Notes: generated by a model from the sequence alone, not told the origin. DNA of 64,000 nucleotides from Actinokineospora terrae (GCF_900111175.1 NZ_FOGI01000017.1:94326-158325); one strand, 5' to 3'. Counted from the first letter of the stretch, positions 53,248 to 62,558 are shown. A program made the numbers and translations.

Positions 53248-53598
53248 ATGACCCCCCACCGCCGCATCGCCGTCACCAGCCCCCAAACCCGCCTGGCCCA
53301 CGCCCGCAGACGACACCGGACAGCCTGGCGCCCACCCACCCTGGACCCAGCCGAAACCCGCCAAGCCCAACGCGTCTACCGAGCCCAACGCATCCCCGCC
53401 CTCACAGCCCTGGCAGCCCTGGCAGCCCTCCTCTTCGGACTCCCCGTACTCCTGGACCTCACCCCCACATGGGACGACGTCCGAGTACTAGGCATCCCCC
53501 TGTCCTGGATCGCCATCGTCGCCGTCCCGTTCCCCGCCATGGTCGCCATCTCCCGCTGGCAGCTGCGGCGCGCCGAGCGAGCCGAGGAACCCGAGTGA
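53248..53598 (+). CDS. Small membrane protein, symporter partner
   Basis: 116 aa. Basic, soluble N-terminal 50 residues, then two membrane helices (IPALTALAALAALLFGLPVL and LSWIAIVAVPFPAMVAISRW). Its TGA overlaps the GTG of the SSS symporter. Such small two-helix proteins (like the DUF485 protein downstream) are commonly encoded just before acetate/monocarboxylate symporters and probably associate with them. ATG at 53248 has only a weak GGCGG upstream, consistent with control by the structured leader. Confidence 0.75.
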   Translation: MTPHRRIAVTSPQTRLAHARRRHRTAWRPPTLDPAETRQAQRVYRAQRIPALTALAALAALLFGLPVLLDLTPTWDDVRVLGIPLSWIAIVAVPFPAMVAISRWQLRRAERAEEPE

Positions 53599-55346
53599 TC
53601 GCCCTGTTCGCGGTCGCGCCGGTGGTGCTGCTCACGCTCCTGGTCGGCCTGCGCGGAGTAGCCGCCGTGCGCACCACGTCCGACTTCCTGGTCGCCTCCC
53701 GCCGCGTCTCCCCGCTGCTCAACTCGGCCGCCGTGTCAGGCGAGTACCTCTCCGCGGCCTCTTTCCTCGGCGTAGCAGGACTTGTGGTCAAGGACGGCAT
53801 GGGCGCGCTCTGGTACCCGGTCGGCTTCACCGCGGGCTACGTCGCGATGCTCGTCCTGGTCGCCGCCCCCATGCGCCGTTCCGGGGCCGTCACCGTCCCC
53901 GACTTCGCCGAGGCGCGGCTGGCCTCCACCCCGTTGCGCAAGCTCGCCGCCGTGACCGTGCTGGTGATCGCGGGGCTCTACCTCGTGCCCCAGTTCCGCA
54001 CCGCCGGGCTCGTGCTCAGCGTCGTCAGCGACGGCCCGTACTGGGTGGGGGTCGTGATCGCCGCGGTCGTGGTGAGCGTGACGCTGGCCGTGGGCGGGAT
54101 GCGCGCGGCGACCTACGTGCAGGCGTTCCAGTTCTGCTTCAAGCTGGTGCTGTTCATCGTCCCCGCGATCTGGCTGCTGCTCCAGGTCGGCCCCCAGGTG
54201 CGCCACGAGGCCGTGCACCCGGTCGAGTTCACCCACTTCACCCGCGACACCCCGGTGGACTTCGGCCTCGAGGTGACGCTGCTGCTCGACGACCCGCTGA
54301 CCGTCCAGTCCGCCACCGGCGCGCCCATCCCGATCCCAGCGGGGGAGTACCGCGTCTCCGAAGGCACCACCCTCGTCTTCCCCGCGGGCGCCCCGGTCCC
54401 CGGCGTGCGCGGCGGCGCGGCCCCCGGCGGACCCGACTGGCAGCGGCCCCTGCTCGACCCGCACGACGCGGGCCACCCCGTCCTGGGCACCTGGGCCGTG
54501 CTGATCGCGACCATGCTCGGCACCATGGGGCTGCCGCACGTGCTGATGCGCTTCCACACCAGTCCGGACGGCCGCTCCGCCCGCCGCACCGCCGCGATCA
54601 CCGTCGGCCTGCTCAGCGTCTTCTACCTGTTCCCCGGCATCTACGGCACCCTCGCCAAGGTCCTCGTCCCGCAGCTCTACCTCTCCGGCGCCACCGACAC
54701 CGCCGTCGTCGCCCTACCGTCCCAAGTGGACGACGGGCTGACCGGAACCGTGTTCACCGGCCTGCTCACCGCGGGCGCGTTCGCCGCGTTCCTGGCCACC
54801 TCGCTCGGGTTGCTGCTCGTCGTGGCCGGGGCGATCTCGCACGACCTGGTCCCCGGCGGGCTGGCCAGGCTCCGGTTCACCGTCGTGGCCGCGGCCGCCG
54901 TGGTGGTGCTGCTCGCGCTGCCCTCGGCGCGGTTGGACGCGGGCGTGCTGGTCACCTGGGGGTTCACCGTCGCCGCCGCCACCTTCTGCCCGTTGCTGGT
55001 GCTGGGCATCTGGTGGTCGAGGCTCACCGCGGCGGGCGCCATCGCCGGGGTCGCCGCCGGGCTCGCGGGCACGGCGGGCGCGATCGCGTTCGCCCTGTTC
55101 GGCCCGCCGGTGTCGGGGCTGCCCGCGATCCTCATCGCCCAGCCCGCGCCGTGGGCGGTGCCGCTCGCCTTCGCCACCATGGTCGGGGTGTCGCTGCTCG
55201 GCAGGCCCCCGGCCTGGTCGCAGGCCGCCATGTTGCGGCTGCACCTGCGGGAACGGCGCGACACCGGCCGTGACCCGGGCCACTCGTCGTCCCCGACCCG
55301 CCGTTCGTCGGCCACTCGTCGCGTCATCCGTCGTTTGGGCCGCTGA
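53595..55346 (+). CDS. Sodium:solute symporter (SSS), acetate/monocarboxylate type, first copy
   Basis: 583 aa from GTG at 53595, coupled to the previous stop. SSS core features: TTSDFLVASRRVSPLLNSAAVSGEYLSAASFLG at the start (unwound TM1), many hydrophobic segments, and GLPHVLMRFHTSPDGRSAR. Compared with the second symporter (55755) it carries an extra exported loop of about 65 residues (LDDPLTVQSATGAPIPIPAG ... GGPDWQRPLLDP). Substrate is probably a short-chain carboxylate. Confidence 0.88.
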   Translation: MIALFAVAPVVLLTLLVGLRGVAAVRTTSDFLVASRRVSPLLNSAAVSGEYLSAASFLGVAGLVVKDGMGALWYPVGFTAGYVAMLVLVAAPMRRSGAVTVPDFAEARLASTPLRKLAAVTVLVIAGLYLVPQFRTAGLVLSVVSDGPYWVGVVIAAVVVSVTLAVGGMRAATYVQAFQFCFKLVLFIVPAIWLLLQVGPQVRHEAVHPVEFTHFTRDTPVDFGLEVTLLLDDPLTVQSATGAPIPIPAGEYRVSEGTTLVFPAGAPVPGVRGGAAPGGPDWQRPLLDPHDAGHPVLGTWAVLIATMLGTMGLPHVLMRFHTSPDGRSARRTAAITVGLLSVFYLFPGIYGTLAKVLVPQLYLSGATDTAVVALPSQVDDGLTGTVFTGLLTAGAFAAFLATSLGLLLVVAGAISHDLVPGGLARLRFTVVAAAAVVVLLALPSARLDAGVLVTWGFTVAAATFCPLLVLGIWWSRLTAAGAIAGVAAGLAGTAGAIAFALFGPPVSGLPAILIAQPAPWAVPLAFATMVGVSLLGRPPAWSQAAMLRLHLRERRDTGRDPGHSSSPTRRSSATRRVIRRLGR

Positions 55347-55410
55347 CCTCTCCCGGCCGTCGAGCGCCCTCCCTACCGTGACGCGGACCACCATCGAGGG
55401 GAGGCGCCCG

Positions 55411-55758
55411 ATGAGCACACCGAACCAATCCGAGCCCGACAGCACCGCGGTCGACTGGGAGAAGGTGCACGACTCGGCCGAGTTCGTCGAACTGCGCGGC
55501 AGATTACGCCGGTTCGTGTTCCCGATGACCGTGCTGTTCCTGGTCTGGTACCTGGTCTACGTCCTGCTCGCCGACTACGCGCACGGGTTCATGGCCACCA
55601 AGCTCGTCGGCAACATCACCGTCGGCCTCGTGCTCGGCCTGCTCCAGTTCGTCTCCACCTTCGTGATCACCAGCCTCTACGTGCGCTACGCCGACCGCAA
55701 ACTCGACCCGCTGGCCACCCGGATCCGCGAGTCCGTCGAGGAAGGGGCAGGCAGGTGA
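55411..55758 (+). CDS. DUF485 membrane protein
   Basis: 115 aa with two membrane helices (FPMTVLFLVWYLVYVLLADY; NITVGLVLGLLQFVSTFVIT) and the DUF485 pattern LRGRLRRFVFPMTVLFLVWY. ATG at 55411 follows GGGGAGG. The TGA overlaps the start of the actP-like gene, the standard DUF485-ActP pairing. Confidence 0.9.
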   Translation: MSTPNQSEPDSTAVDWEKVHDSAEFVELRGRLRRFVFPMTVLFLVWYLVYVLLADYAHGFMATKLVGNITVGLVLGLLQFVSTFVITSLYVRYADRKLDPLATRIRESVEEGAGR

Positions 55759-57377
55759 GCGCCGTCGCCGCCGGGGTCACCGGCAACAACCCCGCCCTCA
55801 ACATCGGCATCTTCGCCGCCTTCGTCGCGATCACCCTCGTGGTGGTGTTCCGCGCCAGCCGCAACACCAAGACCGCCGCCGACTACTACGCCGCGGGCCG
55901 CGCCTTCACCGGACCGCAGAACGGCGTCGCCATCGCGGGCGACTACCTCTCCGCCGCCTCGTTCCTGGGCATCGCGGGCGCCATCGCGCTCAACGGCTAC
56001 GACGGCTTCCTCTACTCCATCGGCTTCCTGGTCGCCTGGCTGGTCGCGCTGCTGCTGGTCGCCGAACTGCTGCGCAACACCGGCAAGTACACGATGGGCG
56101 ACGTGCTGGCGTTCCGGATGCGCCAGCGCCCTGTCCGCGCCGCCGCGGCCACCTCGACGCTGGTCGTCTCCTTCTTCTACCTGCTGGCCCAGATGGCGGG
56201 CGCGGGCGGCCTGGTCGCGCTGCTGCTGGGCATCACCAACAAGACCGGCCAGGCCGTGGTGATCGCCGCGGTCGGCGTCATCATGATCGTCTACGTGCTG
56301 GTCGGCGGCATGAAGGGCACCACCTGGGTGCAGATCATCAAGGCGGCGCTGCTGATCACCGGCGCGCTGGCGATGACCATCTGGGTGCTGGCCAAGTTCG
56401 GCTTCAACCTCTCCAGCCTGCTCGGCAGCGCGGTCGACGCGGGCGGCAAGACCGGTGAGGCGCTGCTGAGCCCCGGCAAGCAGTACGGCGCCACGGAGAC
56501 CAGCAAGCTCGACTTCCTGTCCCTGGGCCTGGCGCTCGTGCTCGGCACCGCGGGCCTGCCGCACATCCTGATGCGCTTCTACACCGTGCCCACCGCCAAG
56601 GAGGCCCGCCGCTCGGTGGTCTGGGCGATCTGGCTGATCGGCATCTTCTACCTGTTCACCCTGGTCCTGGGCTACGGCGCCGGTGCCATCGTCGGCCCCG
56701 AGGCCATCAGGAACGCGCCGGGCAAGGGCAACTCCGCGGCACCGCTGCTGGCCCAGGCCCTGGGCGGACCCGTCCTGTTGGGACTGATCGCGGCGGTCGC
56801 CTTCGCCACCATCCTGGCCGTGGTCGCCGGGCTGACCATCACCGCGTCGGCCTCCTTCGCCCACGACATCTACGCCAACATCATCAAGAAGGACAAGCTG
56901 ACCGACAAGAACGCCGAGGTCAGGGTCGCCAGGATCACCGCGGTGGTGATCGGGATCGTCGCCATCGTCGGCGGTATCGTGGCCAACGGGCAGAACGTGG
57001 CGTTCCTGGTGGCGCTGGCCTTCGCGGTGGCGGCCTCGGCGAACCTGCCGACCATCCTGTACTCGCTGTTCTGGAAGCGGTTCAACACCTCCGGCGCGCT
57101 GTGGAGCACCTACGGCGGCCTGGTGGCGAGCATCGTGCTGATCGTGTTCTCGCCCGCGGTGTCCGGCAAGCCGTCCACGGCGTCCACCCCGTCGATGATC
57201 CAGGGCGTCGACTTCCACTGGTTCCCGCTGGAGAACCCCGGCCTGGTCTCCATCCCGCTGGCCTTCCTGCTCGGCTTCCTCGGCACCGTCCTGTCCAAGG
57301 AACGCCGCGACGACAAGTACGCCGAGATGGAGGTCCGCGCCCTCACCGGCACGGGCGCGGAGAAGGCAAGTCAGTAA
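55755..57377 (+). CDS. actP: Cation/acetate symporter (ActP-like)
   Basis: 540 aa from GTG at 55755. Strong ActP pattern: TAADYYAAGRAFTGPQNGVA, AIAGDYLSAASFLGIAGAIA, GGMKGTTWVQIIKAALLITG, GLPHILMRFYTVPTAKEARR. Imports acetate or related monocarboxylates with a cation. Last gene of the operon; a terminator follows at 57509. Together with 53595 it gives the strain two symporters under presumably one two-component system. Confidence 0.91.
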   Translation: MSAVAAGVTGNNPALNIGIFAAFVAITLVVVFRASRNTKTAADYYAAGRAFTGPQNGVAIAGDYLSAASFLGIAGAIALNGYDGFLYSIGFLVAWLVALLLVAELLRNTGKYTMGDVLAFRMRQRPVRAAAATSTLVVSFFYLLAQMAGAGGLVALLLGITNKTGQAVVIAAVGVIMIVYVLVGGMKGTTWVQIIKAALLITGALAMTIWVLAKFGFNLSSLLGSAVDAGGKTGEALLSPGKQYGATETSKLDFLSLGLALVLGTAGLPHILMRFYTVPTAKEARRSVVWAIWLIGIFYLFTLVLGYGAGAIVGPEAIRNAPGKGNSAAPLLAQALGGPVLLGLIAAVAFATILAVVAGLTITASASFAHDIYANIIKKDKLTDKNAEVRVARITAVVIGIVAIVGGIVANGQNVAFLVALAFAVAASANLPTILYSLFWKRFNTSGALWSTYGGLVASIVLIVFSPAVSGKPSTASTPSMIQGVDFHWFPLENPGLVSIPLAFLLGFLGTVLSKERRDDKYAEMEVRALTGTGAEKASQ

Positions 57378-57508
57378 CACTCCCTCCCGCCACCCGCCCC
57401 CTCGTCCCCGCCCGGCATCGTTCCCGACTTGGCTGGGCGGGTCGCCCGCACCGTTTCGGGCTTGGCATGGCGGGGTACAAACCAAGCCCCCGGGTTCGCC
57501 CGGGTAGT

Positions 57509-57546
57509 GAAGGCCCCGTCGGCTCCCCTGCGGCCGACGGGGCCTT
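57509..57546 (+). terminator. Terminator after the symporter operon
   Basis: A perfect 14-bp stem: GAAGGCCCCGTCGG (57509-57522) with CCGACGGGGCCTTC (57533-57546). Confidence 0.82.
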
Positions 57547-57638
57547 CGCATGTCACGCAACGCTGTTCGGCGCGCCTCCCCGGATCGGGAGATGATCAAT
57601 GGAATGTATGCAGTCAATCCTGCATCTCGGGAGTGATC

Positions 57639-58289
57639 ATGCGTTCCGTTGTCCCCACCCTGGCCGTGCTCGCCACCCTCGTGCTGACCGGCTGCGACCC
57701 CAACGCGCTCGGCGCGGGCGGCACCTCGGTCCCCGCACCGGCCCCCGGCGCGGCAGGCAACCACCAGGCCCAACTCGCCGCGTTGGGCCAACCCCGCCCG
57801 GAAGACACCGGCGCTCACTACAACCGCGACGAGTGGGGCGAGTGGGTCACCGACCGGGCCAACAGCTGCAGCACCCGTGAGCAGATCCTGGTGCGCGACG
57901 GCGACGGCGAGACCGTGGACGGCAGGTGCAAGTCGACCTGCCCCAAGGCCTTCTGCTGGACCAGCCGCTACGACGGGGTCACCACCAAGGACCCGGCCGA
58001 CCTGCAGATCGACCACATCGTGCCGCTCGCCGAGGCCGCCCGCTCCGGGGCCCGCGACTGGACCGGCGCCCAGCGCAAGGCCTACTACAACGACCCGATC
58101 AACCTGGTCGCGGTGTCCGCGCGCTCCAACCAGCAGAAGAGCGACGGCGACCCCGGCAAGTGGCGCCCGATGCGCGAGTACTGGTGCGACTACGCCACCG
58201 GCTACGTCGCGGTGAAGACGAAGTACCAGCTCAGCGTGGACGACGTGGAGCTCGCCGAGCTGACCCGGATGCTCAACACCTGCCCGTAA
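57639..58289 (+). CDS. Secreted HNH-nuclease-like lipoprotein (PF07510/DUF1524 type)
   Basis: 216 aa. Lipoprotein signal with lipobox LVLTGC (Cys19). C-terminal nuclease-like domain: DLQIDHIVPLAEAARSG (His126 as general base), Asn155 (NDPINLVAVSARSNQQKSDG) and a downstream Trp/Cys-rich segment; four further Cys (NSCS, RCKSTC, FCWT) suggest disulfides outside the cell. Family members are secreted nucleases or competence-type DNases. ATG at 57639 follows TCGGGAG. Confidence 0.86.
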   Translation: MRSVVPTLAVLATLVLTGCDPNALGAGGTSVPAPAPGAAGNHQAQLAALGQPRPEDTGAHYNRDEWGEWVTDRANSCSTREQILVRDGDGETVDGRCKSTCPKAFCWTSRYDGVTTKDPADLQIDHIVPLAEAARSGARDWTGAQRKAYYNDPINLVAVSARSNQQKSDGDPGKWRPMREYWCDYATGYVAVKTKYQLSVDDVELAELTRMLNTCP

Positions 58290-58296
58290 CGAGAGA

Positions 58297-58325
58297 GAGG
58301 GCCGCGACCAGTGGTCGCGGCCCTC
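58297..58325. terminator. Bidirectional terminator
   Basis: GAGGGCCGCGACCA (58297-58310) pairs with TGGTCGCGGCCCTC (58312-58325), a 14-bp near-perfect palindrome between the convergent nuclease and protease genes. Confidence 0.82.
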
Positions 58326-58338
58326 TACGGGGTCTGGA

Positions 58339-59055
58339 TCAGACGCCCGCGATGCTCTGGATCCAGCTGCGGTACGAGCCCACCGAGGTGTAGTTGGTGA
58401 TGCTCTGCCGGTCGCTGGTGGAGGCGACGCCGATCTGGCGGCCGTTGCCGAACATCGGGCCACCCGAGTCGCCACCGGCGGTGATGCCGTTGACCCGGCG
58501 GGCCTGCACGGCGACACCGTTGTAGGCGTCGCGCGCGTTGGTCGAGGTCACCTGCACGGTCGCGACCTTGAGGTAGCGCGACTGGCAGTTGATCTCGGGC
58601 TGGCCGGTGCAGGTGGCGCCCCAGCCGTAGACCTGGACCTGCTGGCCGACGCGGGCGTCGGCGGTGGTGCCCAGCGGCGCGTAGGTCGCCGACACGCTGC
58701 GGTCCAGGCGCGCGATGGCCAGGTCCGAGGCGGAGTGCCGGTAGATCTGCGAGGCGTTGGCGGTGGTGCCACCGGTGGTCTGGTCGAGGCTGCCGACCCG
58801 GAAGCTGATCGTGCCGCTGGCCACGCAGTGCTTGGCGGTCAGGATGTACTGCGGGGCGATGATGGTCGCCGAGCAGGACTGCTGGCCGTTGCTGAACAGC
58901 CGCGCCGCCCAGGGCGCGTTGCTCGCCGTACCGCCACCGATGATGGCGGGGGTCTGCACCGGGTCACCGGCGGGCGCCGCCGACGAGGTCGGCGCCGCGG
59001 CCAGCACCGCGAGCGCGGCACTGGCGATCGCCACAGCGAACTTGGTCTTCTTCAT
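58339..59055 (-). CDS. Secreted trypsin-like serine protease
   Basis: 238 aa. Signal peptide (MKKTKFAVAIASAALAVLAA), short pro-segment, activation site PAIIGGG (about residue 37-42), triad His76 (LTAKHC, where Ala of the usual TAAHC is Lys), Asp111 (SASDLAIARL) and Ser197 (GGDSGGPM). No C-terminal P domain, unlike the protease at 37853. Single gene between a bidirectional terminator and the paaZ promoter region. Confidence 0.9.
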   Translation of the reverse strand: MKKTKFAVAIASAALAVLAAAPTSSAAPAGDPVQTPAIIGGGTASNAPWAARLFSNGQQSCSATIIAPQYILTAKHCVASGTISFRVGSLDQTTGGTTANASQIYRHSASDLAIARLDRSVSATYAPLGTTADARVGQQVQVYGWGATCTGQPEINCQSRYLKVATVQVTSTNARDAYNGVAVQARRVNGITAGGDSGGPMFGNGRQIGVASTSDRQSITNYTSVGSYRSWIQSIAGV

Positions 59056-59480
59056 GCGTTTCTCGATTCTGCGGCCGAGGCCGCGGCAGGGGTGAATCGG
59101 GAATCGTCCACAGAGTCGGCCCCGTGTGGACTGTTGGCGACGGCGACCCGATCCGGCAGGCGCGCTCAGGGGAACCCCAGGTCAGCTAGGCCTGGCACTG
59201 TGCGCACTCGGACCGTCACACCGTCCGGAAGTCACTTTTTCACCCAAAACCGGCTAATCGCAAGGGTCGGATGTTCCCACCACGTTCACAGTCACCGAAT
59301 TGGCAATTGGTAACGACGACCCACGGATTGCGTGAATGTGTTTCCACATTCGCCCGGTCGGCCGCGCGGGGGTGACGGGGTTCGCGCCCGGCCGCCTGCG
59401 GGGTCCGCCGCCACTAGCATCGGGCTCGCGGGGCGCGGCGACGAGGCCGCGTCCGCGATCGACTCAGGAGGTCGACCCCG
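59056..59480. other. Divergent promoter region between protease and paaZ
   Basis: No gene in 425 bp. The part 59220-59350 is A/T-richer (for example CACTTTTTCACCC, GAATTGGCAATTGG) and likely holds the divergent promoters. A perfect GGAGG lies 11 nt before paaZ. Confidence 0.4.
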
Positions 59481-61508
59481 ATGGCGCTGCTGCGCAGCTA
59501 CGTATCCGGCCGATGGCACACCCCCGGCGTGGACGGGACCCCGCTGCTGGACGCGGTCACCGGTGACGAGGTAGCCCGGATCTCCTCCGACGGCGTCGAC
59601 ATGCGCGCCGCGCTCGAGCACGGTCGCCGGATCGGCGGGCCCGCGCTGCGGGAGCTGACCTTCCACCAGCGCGCCGCCCTGCTCAAGGTCCTCGCGACCT
59701 ACCTCACCGAGCACAAGGCCGAGCTCTACGCCCTCTCCGCCCGCACCGGCGCCACCCAGCGCGACTCGCTCGTCGACATCGACGGCGGTATCGGCGTCCT
59801 GTTCACCTACAGCAGCAAGGGGCGCCGCGAACTCCCGAACGCCAAGGTCCTCGCCGAGGGGCCGGTCGAGCGCCTCAGCCGCGAGGGCACCTTCGTCGGC
59901 CGCCACATCGCCGCCCCCCTGCACGGCGTCGCGGTGCAGATCAACGCCTTCAACTTCCCCGTGTGGGGACCGCTGGAGAAGTTCGCCCCCGCGTTCCTGG
60001 CGGGCGTCCCCAGCCTGATCAAGCCCGCCAGCCAGACCGCCTACGTCACCGCCAGGCTGGTCGAGCTGATGCTCGCCTCCGGCGCCCTCCCCGAGGGCAG
60101 CCTCCAGCTGGTCAGCGGCAGCGCGGGCGACCTGCTCGACCACCTCACCCCGCAGGACCTGGTCGGCTTCACCGGCTCGGCGGGCACCGCCCGCAAGCTG
60201 CGCGGCCACCCCGTCGTCATCGCCAACTCCGTGCGGTTCACCGCCGAGGCCGACTCGCTCAACTGCTCGATCCTGGGCCCCGACGCCACCGACGGCACCC
60301 CCGAGTTCGACCTGTTCGTCAAGCAGCTCGTCGCCGAGATGACGGTCAAGGCGGGCCAGAAGTGCACCGCCATCCGCCGCGCGTTCGTGCCCAGCGGCCT
60401 GCTGGACGCCGTGACCGACGCCGTCACCGCCCGCCTCGCCAAGATCGCCATCGGCAACCCGGCCAACCCGGACGTCCGGATGGGCGCCCTGGCCAGCCTC
60501 GACCAGCGCGAGGAGGTCCGCCGCTCGGTCCGCGCCCTCACCGACGCGGGCACCCTCGTCTACGGCAACCTCGACCGGGTCGACACCGTCGACGCCGACT
60601 CCGAGCGTGGCGCCTTCCTGTCCCCGCTGCTCGTACGCGCTAACGACCCCGGCCGGGCCGAACCGCACGAGGTCGAGGCGTTTGGCCCGGTCAGCACCCT
60701 CTTGCCCTATGACGGCGTCGACGAGGTGGTAGCGCTAGCCGCGCGCGGCCAGGGCAGCCTCGTTGGCTCCATCGTCACCGGTGACGTCGACTTCGCCACC
60801 GCCGTCACCCTCGGCGTCGCGCCGTGGCACGGCCGGCTGTTGGTGCTCGACACCGACAACGCCAAGGAGTCCACCGGACACGGCTCCCCGCTGCCCGCTC
60901 TTATCCACGGCGGCCCCGGTCGCGCGGGCGGCGGCGAGGAGATGGGCGGCATCCGCGGCGTCTTGCACCACCTGCAGCGCACCGCGATCCAGGCCAGCCC
61001 CCGGGTGCTTGCGGCGATCACGGGGGAGTGGGTCCCCGGCGCGCCCCGCGCCGAGGGCGACGTGCACCCGTTCCGCAAGTCCCTGGCCGAGCTGCGCGTC
61101 GGCGACAGCGTGACCGCGGGCCCCCGTACCGTCACCCAGGCCGACATCGACCACTTCTCCGAGTTCACCGGCGACACCTTCTACGCCCACACCAACCCCG
61201 AGGCGGCCGCGGCCAACGAGTTCTTCGGCGGCATCGTCGCCCACGGCTACCTGATCGTCTCCTTCGCCGCGGGCCTGTTCGTCTCCCCGGAACCCGGCCC
61301 GGTGCTGGCCAACTACGGCCTGGAGAACCTGCGGTTCACCACCCCGGTGTTCCCCGGTGACGAGCTGACGGTGACGCTGACCGCCAAGCAGATCATCCCC
61401 AGGGAGAACGCCGAGTACGGCGAGGTCCGCTGGGACGCCGACGTCACCAAGCAGGACGGCACCTCCGCCGCCCGCTACGACGTGCTCACCCTCGTCGCCA
61501 AGTCCTGA
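59481..61508 (+). CDS. paaZ: Oxepin-CoA hydrolase / 3-oxo-5,6-dehydrosuberyl-CoA semialdehyde dehydrogenase
   Basis: 675-aa bifunctional enzyme of aerobic phenylacetate degradation. The N-terminal aldehyde dehydrogenase domain has catalytic Cys295 (AGQKCTAIRR) and Glu256 (TAEADSLNCS), the same numbering as E. coli PaaZ. The C-terminal MaoC-like hydratase domain (about 540-675) has FSEFTGDTFYAHTNPEAA and GIVAHGYLIVSFAAGL with the hydratase Asp/His. Full length and fused. The rest of the paa pathway is not in the window, so it is an isolated copy here. Confidence 0.93.
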   Translation: MALLRSYVSGRWHTPGVDGTPLLDAVTGDEVARISSDGVDMRAALEHGRRIGGPALRELTFHQRAALLKVLATYLTEHKAELYALSARTGATQRDSLVDIDGGIGVLFTYSSKGRRELPNAKVLAEGPVERLSREGTFVGRHIAAPLHGVAVQINAFNFPVWGPLEKFAPAFLAGVPSLIKPASQTAYVTARLVELMLASGALPEGSLQLVSGSAGDLLDHLTPQDLVGFTGSAGTARKLRGHPVVIANSVRFTAEADSLNCSILGPDATDGTPEFDLFVKQLVAEMTVKAGQKCTAIRRAFVPSGLLDAVTDAVTARLAKIAIGNPANPDVRMGALASLDQREEVRRSVRALTDAGTLVYGNLDRVDTVDADSERGAFLSPLLVRANDPGRAEPHEVEAFGPVSTLLPYDGVDEVVALAARGQGSLVGSIVTGDVDFATAVTLGVAPWHGRLLVLDTDNAKESTGHGSPLPALIHGGPGRAGGGEEMGGIRGVLHHLQRTAIQASPRVLAAITGEWVPGAPRAEGDVHPFRKSLAELRVGDSVTAGPRTVTQADIDHFSEFTGDTFYAHTNPEAAAANEFFGGIVAHGYLIVSFAAGLFVSPEPGPVLANYGLENLRFTTPVFPGDELTVTLTAKQIIPRENAEYGEVRWDADVTKQDGTSAARYDVLTLVAKS

Positions 61509-61513
61509 CAGAG

Positions 61514-61545
61514 CAGGAGGCGACCCCGGGCGGGGTCGCCTCCTG
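61514..61545. terminator. Terminator between paaZ and the COG4315 lipoprotein gene
   Basis: CAGGAGGCGACCCC (61514-61527) pairs perfectly with GGGGTCGCCTCCTG (61532-61545) around a 4-nt loop. Shared by convergent genes. Confidence 0.82.
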
Positions 61546-61556
61546 CCGTTCAGGGG

Positions 61557-62438
61557 CTACTTGACCTTGGCGCCCGTCGCGTCCAGGGCGAACCAGGTGC
61601 CGCCGACACCCTGGCCGTTGGTGTCGCACGGGACCTTGTCGCCCGAGAAGCGGTAGACCGGCCAGCCGCCGACCGTGACCTGCTTGCTGCCGTCCGGCCT
61701 GGTCACGCTGCCGACCACCGACGGGTCCAGCCCGGCGACCGCCGCGCCGTCGGGCAGCAGCACCGGCGGCCACTTGACCGCGCAGTCACCGGCGCAGGTC
61801 GTGGTCGACGGCTTGGCGGTGTCCTTGTCGAACCGGTACAGGGTCATACCCGCCTGGTCGGTGACGATCTGCCCCAGCTTGCCGACCTTCATCACCGTCA
61901 GCGGCACCGTCTTGGCCGCCTCCGCTGTCTTGGCCACGGCCTTCTTGCCGTCCGGCTGGAAGGCGAACCAGGTGCCGCCCGCGCCCTGGCCCTTGAGGTC
62001 ACCGGCCGCCACGTCCTTGGCGAAGCGGTAGGCGGGCCAACCCGCGATCGTCAGCTGCCTGCCGCCCTCCGGGCGCTCGATGGTGCCGAGCAGCGCCTGG
62101 TCGATCCCGGTCACCTGCAGCGCGATCGGGTCCTCGACCATCACCGGCGGCCACGCGGTGGCGCACTCACCGGCGCACGCGGTCGTCGGCGGCTTCGCGG
62201 TGTCCTTGTCGAAGCGGTAGAGCGAACGGCCGTCGCCATCGGTCACGAACGCGCCGACCTCGGCGGACTCCGCGGTCGCCAGGCCCGCGGTCAGCGCCAC
62301 GGCGGCCGCCCGCGGCTCGATGTCCACTGTGGACCGGGCGGCGGACTGGGCCGCGCCGGGGACGGCCTGCTCCTGACCGCACGCGGCAAGGCCTGCGGCG
62401 AGGGCGATGGCGGACACGGTCAGGATCAGCTTGCGCAT
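61557..62438 (-). CDS. Secreted lipoprotein with two COG4315 repeats
   Basis: 293 aa from ATG at 62438 (GGGAG upstream). Lipobox LAAC (MRKLILTVSAIALAAGLAAC, Cys20). Two tandem copies of the COG4315 unit: LYRFDKDTAKPPTTACAGEC ... WPPV ... GWPAYRFAKD and LYRFDKDTAKPSTTTCAGDC ... WPPVLLPDG ... GWPVYRFSGD. Cys pairs in each unit suggest disulfides. Function unknown in the family; envelope location is clear. Confidence 0.85.
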   Translation of the reverse strand: MRKLILTVSAIALAAGLAACGQEQAVPGAAQSAARSTVDIEPRAAAVALTAGLATAESAEVGAFVTDGDGRSLYRFDKDTAKPPTTACAGECATAWPPVMVEDPIALQVTGIDQALLGTIERPEGGRQLTIAGWPAYRFAKDVAAGDLKGQGAGGTWFAFQPDGKKAVAKTAEAAKTVPLTVMKVGKLGQIVTDQAGMTLYRFDKDTAKPSTTTCAGDCAVKWPPVLLPDGAAVAGLDPSVVGSVTRPDGSKQVTVGGWPVYRFSGDKVPCDTNGQGVGGTWFALDATGAKVK

Positions 62439-62512
62439 CGGGTGTCTCCCGTGGGGATCGAAGGTACGCATCCCACACGGGGCCGGGGCCGGACCGGTTC
62501 ACCCCGGATGTG

Positions 62513-62550
62513 CGACGGCGGCCGCCCCCTCGTGGGGACGGCCGCCGTCG
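62513..62550 (-). terminator. Terminator after snapalysin
   Basis: CGACGGCGGCCG (62513-62524) pairs with CGGCCGCCGTCG (62539-62550), 9 nt beyond the stop of the minus-strand metalloprotease. Confidence 0.78.
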
Positions 62551-62558
62551 GTGCTCGA

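Noticed and set aside
52520..53251. Protein gene across the tandem array
   Set aside because: The period alternates between 26 and 27, so any frame shifts; no start site or sensible composition.
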